Assembly (NCBI GenBank): GCA_963702165.1
Contig: OY969722.1
Span: forward strand, 496,001 to 560,000
Reading direction: 5' to 3'
Length of the DNA stretch: 64,000 nucleotides
Source of the DNA: Terrimesophilobacter sp963702165
GTDB taxonomy: Bacteria > Actinomycetota > Actinomycetes > Actinomycetales > Microbacteriaceae
The position numbers and the translations under genes are program-made. Each line of letters begins with the position of its first letter. The stretch's first letter is position 1. This document shows positions 60,308 through 64,000 of this stretch, piece by piece. Under the pieces are notes generated by a model. The model saw only the letters and a list, made by a program, of their open reading frames with translations. It was not told where the DNA came from and made no database searches.

Positions 60308-60922
60308 ATGGCTATCCTGCATCAAGCAGAGATCGTCCCGTCGAAGCGCGACATGGTCGCCAAATTCGTCGCCGGTGTTCAGTGGGCGGGCGACCTCCCG
60401 GAGGATTGGGAGCGGATCGCCGCGTACCGATTCGATGACCCCGCCGGCGAGGTCGGGATCGAGACGATGCTGATCGGATCCGAGAACGGTCCGGTGCTGC
60501 AGGTGCCGCTCACCTACCGCGGGACACCGCTTGAGGGTGCAGAGGAATGGCTCATCGGCACCGCGGAGCACTCGGTGCTCGGCACCCGCTGGTTCTACGA
60601 CGCGGCAGGGGACCCGGTCTACGCGCAAATGCTTGCCGCGACGATTCTCGGCGGCGGGCGCGAGGCCGACCAGTTCTACCCTGACGGCACGCCGATCGAG
60701 GGAACAGCCCAGGTGCGGGGGAGCGGCAGCGCTGCTGACCCGGTGCCGGTGCCCCAGCGAGTCGAAGCCAGCACCGCCGGCAGCGTCACCACCATCACCG
60801 CCGACGGCCGAGAGCTGCTGGTCGTGCGTCGCGTCGGGGACGAACTCACCGGCGTGACAGAACGGCTGACCGGAACCTGGTCGGCTGATGCCGCGCCGGT
60901 CACGCTTGCAGGCATCCGCTGA
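60308..60922 (+). CDS. Maltokinase N-terminal cap-like domain protein (CG0192-type)
   Basis: The approximately 204-residue protein resembles the N-terminal cap of maltokinase without a kinase domain: AILHQAEIVPSKRDMVAKF, GEVGIETMLIGSENGPVLQVPLTYRGTPLEGAEEWLIGTAEHSVLGTRWFYDAAGDPVY. Such stand-alone caps (CG0192 family) occur in actinobacteria; their role is unclear. Starts GTG 60305 or ATG 60308. Confidence 0.85.
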   Translation: MAILHQAEIVPSKRDMVAKFVAGVQWAGDLPEDWERIAAYRFDDPAGEVGIETMLIGSENGPVLQVPLTYRGTPLEGAEEWLIGTAEHSVLGTRWFYDAAGDPVYAQMLAATILGGGREADQFYPDGTPIEGTAQVRGSGSAADPVPVPQRVEASTAGSVTTITADGRELLVVRRVGDELTGVTERLTGTWSADAAPVTLAGIR

Positions 60923-60942
60923 CCCACGTCAGGGGACGGGGT

Positions 60943-60948
60943 TAGGGT
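60943..60948 (+). promoter_or_regulatory. -10 box of leaderless promoter (GNAT gene)
   Basis: TAGGGT lies 6 nt before the ATG at 60955. Confidence 0.5.
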
Positions 60949-60954
60949 GCCGTC

Positions 60955-61551
60955 ATGACACGCGACGAGAGCGCGATCAGGATCGAACCCGCAACCGCAG
61001 TGCCGTTCGCCGACATCGAGCACGCGTTCACCGGAGGCGGCGACGGCGGGTCGTGCTGGTGCCAGTGGTTCCTCCTTCCGCGCTCCGAGTTCACCTCGGG
61101 AAGCCGCGATGAGCGGAAGCAACTGCTGCGGCGCGAGCTCGGCACCACCGAACCGTCGCCGGCACTCGTCGCATACGTCGACGACGAACCGGCGGCGTGG
61201 GTCCGGGTAGCGCCGCGAACGCACCAGGCGGCACTCGCGCGCACCCAGGTGGTCAAGCGAGGCAGCAAAGAGCCGACGGATGACCCCGACGTGTGGGCGA
61301 TCACCTGCTTCGTGGTGCGCCGGGAACACCGGGCGAAGGGCATCGCGACGCGCCTCCTCGAGGCCGCGATCGACCACGCGCGACAACACGGCGCGCGGCT
61401 CATCGAGGCGTACCCGATCGACACCGAGCGGCGGAAATCGTCGACCAACGAGCTCTTCGTGGGCAGCGCACTGCTGTTCAGCGCGGCCGGGTTCGAAGAG
61501 ATCGCCCGGCCGACCGAGAGCCGGGTCGTGATGGCGCTGACGACGCGCTAG
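60955..61551 (+). CDS. GNAT family N-acetyltransferase
   Basis: The 198-residue protein has a GNAT C-terminal half: ITCFVVRREHRAKGIATRLLEAAIDHARQHGARLIEAYP with the acetyl-CoA loop (R-x-x-G/K-G-I-A), and ELFVGSALLFSAAGFEEIAR. N-terminal half has SCWCQWFLLP, as in YoaP-like acetyltransferases. Overlaps the convergent membrane protein by 4 bp. Confidence 0.9.
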   Translation: MTRDESAIRIEPATAVPFADIEHAFTGGGDGGSCWCQWFLLPRSEFTSGSRDERKQLLRRELGTTEPSPALVAYVDDEPAAWVRVAPRTHQAALARTQVVKRGSKEPTDDPDVWAITCFVVRREHRAKGIATRLLEAAIDHARQHGARLIEAYPIDTERRKSSTNELFVGSALLFSAAGFEEIARPTESRVVMALTTR

Positions 61552-62033
61552 GACGGCTGGGCGATCATCAGCCAGATGATCACGGCGAGGCCGACTCCGC
61601 CGATCCCGGCGAGGGCGCTCGGCCGCCACGAGGTGGGGAGCGTCTCGAGCAGTCCCTCGGTCGCACGTGCCTCGGCCTTCGCTCGCGCCGACTCCGGCAT
61701 CCGGGCACCGGAGAGCACGCGCACGCCGCGGTAGTACGGCATGGCGATGCCGTACATGGCACCCATCACCAGCACTAACAGCACGATGGACACCCACAGC
61801 CACCAGGAGCCCCAGTAGCCGCCCAGGAAGCCCAGGACGACGCCCGCGACGATCAGCACCAGAAGTCCGATGTACATGAACGTGGTGCCCCAGGACGAGA
61901 CGTCCAGCAGCGCTGCGATGCGCGCGCGGTCCTGTTCCTTGCGGAGACGGAACGCTACCGCGATGGACGCGCCATGACCGAGCACGAACGCGAACGAACC
62001 AAGCAGGTGGAGGAACACCATCGTGAGGTACAC
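61548..62033 (-). CDS. Small integral membrane protein, DUF2269-like
   Basis: The 161-residue protein has four TM helices: LTMVFLHLLGSFAFVLGHG (His conserved in DUF2269-like families), one at about 50-70, one at about 75-95 and one at the C-terminus. GTG start at 62033 with TAGGCT 6 nt upstream (leaderless). The exact family is tentative. Confidence 0.75.
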   Translation of the reverse strand: MYLTMVFLHLLGSFAFVLGHGASIAVAFRLRKEQDRARIAALLDVSSWGTTFMYIGLLVLIVAGVVLGFLGGYWGSWWLWVSIVLLVLVMGAMYGIAMPYYRGVRVLSGARMPESARAKAEARATEGLLETLPTSWRPSALAGIGGVGLAVIIWLMIAQPS

Positions 62034-62039
62034 GGCGTC

Positions 62040-62045
62040 AGCCTA
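62040..62045 (-). promoter_or_regulatory. -10 box of leaderless promoter (DUF2269-like gene)
   Basis: Minus-strand TAGGCT lies 6 nt before the GTG at 62033. Confidence 0.5.
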
Positions 62046-62088
62046 AATGAGTCGATTTGCGCGCGGTAGCCCCCGTGCCGCGCCCCGT

Positions 62089-63264
62089 TCAGGCGTCGAG
62101 CGAGCTCGCCCGAATCGCGAGCCACAACTGCACCCGGTCCTCAGCGCTCGACATCGACATGCCGGTCAGGTCTTCGACCTTCTGGATGCGGCTGCGCAGC
62201 GTGTGCCGGTGGATGCCGAGCTGCGACGATGCCGCCTCCCAGCTGCCGTTCTCGGCCAGGAAGACCCGCAGCGAATGCAGCAGGTCCCCGGATGCGTCGG
62301 CCGCGGTCAGTTCGTCGAGCGGACGCTTCAACGAATGCACCATGATCGGGGTGAGGTGCCGCAGCAGCATGTCCACCGAGTCCAGGTCGGAGAAGCGCAC
62401 GGACGGCTGATCGTCGGCGATCGCGAGTTCGACGGCCTGTTCCGCCTGCATCCGGCTGCCGGCCAGCTGCCCGAGCGCCGCGGGTTCGCCGACGCCGCAC
62501 CGCACCGGCACTCCTTCAGTGGCCGCGCGCTCGAGCCGCTGTGTCCACGCGTTCAGCGACGCCGGATCGAGCACCGCGACGACCGTTGATCCCTCGCTGG
62601 AGGCGACGCCCGGAAGGCCAAGCTCGTCGAGCCAGTCGAGCACCTTGGACTCGAGCACCACACTGCGTGACCGCGAGCGGATCACGGCGACGGCGAACTC
62701 CGTGCCGACCAGCCCCCAGCGGCCGGCGATCCGCCGGGCGAGGCGCACATCCTCGGCGAGGAGCACGTCGATGGCGTCAGCTCTCGCGACCGGGTCCAGC
62801 CGCGCGCTGTGCTGCGGGCTGAAGGTGAGGTCGAGCAGCGCGGTGGCCTGGGTCGCGAGCTCTCGCACGAGACCTGGGGAGCCGAGCTTGTCCGAGATGA
62901 CCAGCTGCGCCTTCGGGTCCAGGGGGTGCCCGACCGGGTACACACCGAGGTTCGTGACCCGGATGCGCCGGGACAGGCGCAACGCGGCGGCAACAGCATC
63001 GTCGTGGTGGATGCGCGAAGCTCCGACACTGGCAATCGGTGTCCCGTACCGGTCGATCAGCACCGCCCAGCCGTTGATGAGCTTCGAGAGGGTCGTGATG
63101 ATCCCGGCGGTCTGACCGGTGCGTGCCGCGTGCGTCAGCGCGGTGATCCCGCGCACCAACTGCCCGTCGTGGCGACCGGAGCGCGGGTCGCGTGGCGCGG
63201 CATCCGGACCGGGATTTTCGGCTCGCGACGGCGCGGGAACCTGGTCGACGGAGCCGTTGTGCAT
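62089..63264 (-). CDS. PucR-family transcriptional regulator
   Basis: The approximately 391-residue protein has a ligand-binding-like middle (GGDEF-like CdaR part) and a C-terminal PucR helix-turn-helix (LAENGSWEAASSQLGIHRHTLRSRIQKVEDLTG). Its N-terminal domain differs between family members. The ATG at 63264 (MHNGSVDQ) is preceded by TAGCGT 7 nt upstream. It diverges from the zinc alcohol dehydrogenase at 63423 and is its likely regulator. Confidence 0.9.
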   Translation of the reverse strand: MHNGSVDQVPAPSRAENPGPDAAPRDPRSGRHDGQLVRGITALTHAARTGQTAGIITTLSKLINGWAVLIDRYGTPIASVGASRIHHDDAVAAALRLSRRIRVTNLGVYPVGHPLDPKAQLVISDKLGSPGLVRELATQATALLDLTFSPQHSARLDPVARADAIDVLLAEDVRLARRIAGRWGLVGTEFAVAVIRSRSRSVVLESKVLDWLDELGLPGVASSEGSTVVAVLDPASLNAWTQRLERAATEGVPVRCGVGEPAALGQLAGSRMQAEQAVELAIADDQPSVRFSDLDSVDMLLRHLTPIMVHSLKRPLDELTAADASGDLLHSLRVFLAENGSWEAASSQLGIHRHTLRSRIQKVEDLTGMSMSSAEDRVQLWLAIRASSLDA

Positions 63265-63271
63265 TTGTTCG

Positions 63272-63277
63272 ACGCTA
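63272..63277 (-). promoter_or_regulatory. -10 box of leaderless promoter (PucR gene)
   Basis: Minus-strand TAGCGT lies 7 nt before the ATG at 63264. Confidence 0.5.
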
Positions 63278-63422
63278 ACACTTCGCGCTGTACGAAACGG
63301 CGCGTGACCCCTCGCGACCGCTCCGATTCGGCGACTGTGCACGGCGTCGGGGTCTTCCTAGGCTGACACGAGCCGACCGAACCCGAGCGCTTAGACAGGC
63401 TTCGGCACAGAACAAAGGAGTA

Positions 63423-64000
63423 ATGATGCAGGCAATCGTCTTCAGCGGTGAGACCAAGAAGGTAGAGGTCGCAGACGTCGAACTGGCGGCCCCTGGCGCC
63501 GGCGAGGTGCGCGTGAAGATCGCTGCTGCCGGTGTCTGCCACTCCGACCTGCACGTCTACCGCAACGAGTGGGACGTGCCCGCTCCCGTGGTCATGGGCC
63601 ACGAAGGCAGCGGCATTGTCACTGCGGTCGGCCCCGGCGTCACCAACCTCGCGATCGGCGACCACGTCGTGCTGTCCTGGGTCGCGCCGTGCCACGAGTG
63701 CCGGTACTGCCTCGCCGGCCACGAGGCCCGCTGCCAGGTGGCGGCCACCATCGTCGCCCCCGGCGGCGTGCTGCAGGACGGAACCTCGCGACTCAGCCGC
63801 GACGGTGAACGCATCCACCACTACCTCGGCGTCTCATCCTTCGCCGAAGAGGCAGTCGTTCCCGCCAGCGGCGCCATCCGAGTGCGAGAGGACGCGCCGC
63901 TGGACGTCATCGCGCTGGTCGGCTGTGCCGTCGCCACGGGCGTCGGTGCCGTCACCAACACCGCCCAGGTCGAGCCCGGTTCGCTCGTCGTGGTGATCGG
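63423..64000 (+). CDS. Zinc-dependent alcohol dehydrogenase, 3' truncated by window edge
   Basis: The visible 192 residues show a class III-like MDR enzyme: AAGVCHSDLHVY and MGHEGSGIVTAVGPGV for the catalytic zinc site, the Cys lobe APCHECRYCLAGHEARC for the structural zinc, then LVGCAVATGVGAV leading to the Rossmann domain cut by the window end. Starts ATG 63423 or 63426 with AAGGAG. Its neighbour is the divergent PucR regulator. Confidence 0.93.
   Translation, partial: MMQAIVFSGETKKVEVADVELAAPGAGEVRVKIAAAGVCHSDLHVYRNEWDVPAPVVMGHEGSGIVTAVGPGVTNLAIGDHVVLSWVAPCHECRYCLAGHEARCQVAATIVAPGGVLQDGTSRLSRDGERIHHYLGVSSFAEEAVVPASGAIRVREDAPLDVIALVGCAVATGVGAVTNTAQVEPGSLVVVI

Overview
The window is a high-GC actinobacterial chromosome segment, most likely from the family Microbacteriaceae. 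The evidence is the gene order rne/rng-rplU-rpmA-obgE-proB-proA-nadD-rsfS, frequent GTG starts, a DUF222/HNH endonuclease, PspA, CarD and many genes whose start codon sits 6-7 nt after a TAnnnT -10 box (leaderless mRNAs). No genus-level call is possible from sequence reading alone.

Layout. 1-10.9 kb is core: the 3' part of an RNase E/G gene, ribosomal proteins L21 and L27, the Obg GTPase, proline biosynthesis (proB, proA), nadD and rsfS, with small conserved proteins between. At 10.97 kb lies tRNA-Ala(GGC). The stretch from its 3' end to about 15.3 kb looks like an accessory island: lipoproteins, a frameshifted TPR/SARP-type regulator, a small membrane protein, a broken lipoprotein and a 39-bp direct repeat. 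15.3-17 kb holds a divergent RimK-type ligase (with an added RCK_C-like domain) and a RimK-associated protease. 17-32 kb is a mosaic: two zinc/quinone dehydrogenases, HNH endonuclease, a probably iron-regulated Fe/2OG-dioxygenase-like protein, cupin, HerA-like ATPase, a PspA operon, an S1C protease, a SemiSWEET-like protein and a frameshifted EF-G-like gene. 32-36.7 kb has a NarL-type two-component system, gene remnants and two reductase-like genes.

36.8-45.9 kb is the most interesting region: a membrane-anchored Hsp70-like protein with a long Pro/Thr/Asp tail, a TPR-LuxR regulator, an IniB-like His/Asp- and Asn/Ser-rich protein, and two overlapping dynamin-like GTPases. This resembles the mycobacterial iniBAC envelope-stress operon but has an Hsp70/LuxR module in front, three phased GGTAACC motifs before the iniB-like gene and a hairpin between the iniB-like and iniA-like genes. 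46-54 kb contains flavodoxin, GNAT, a large STAND-LuxR regulator and a putative export operon (DJ-1-like, ABC ATPase, permease, MFS). 54-64 kb contains hydrolase, aldehyde dehydrogenase, NUDIX, FAH-family, enoyl-CoA hydratase, CarD, small conserved genes, a PucR regulator and a partial zinc alcohol dehydrogenase.

Several genes are broken. Single-nucleotide shifts interrupt the SARP-like, EF-G-like and IniB-like genes, and remnants of SRPBCC, VOC and probably DUF4180 genes lie between intact ones. Whether the single-base shifts are biological or assembly errors cannot be decided from the sequence alone.
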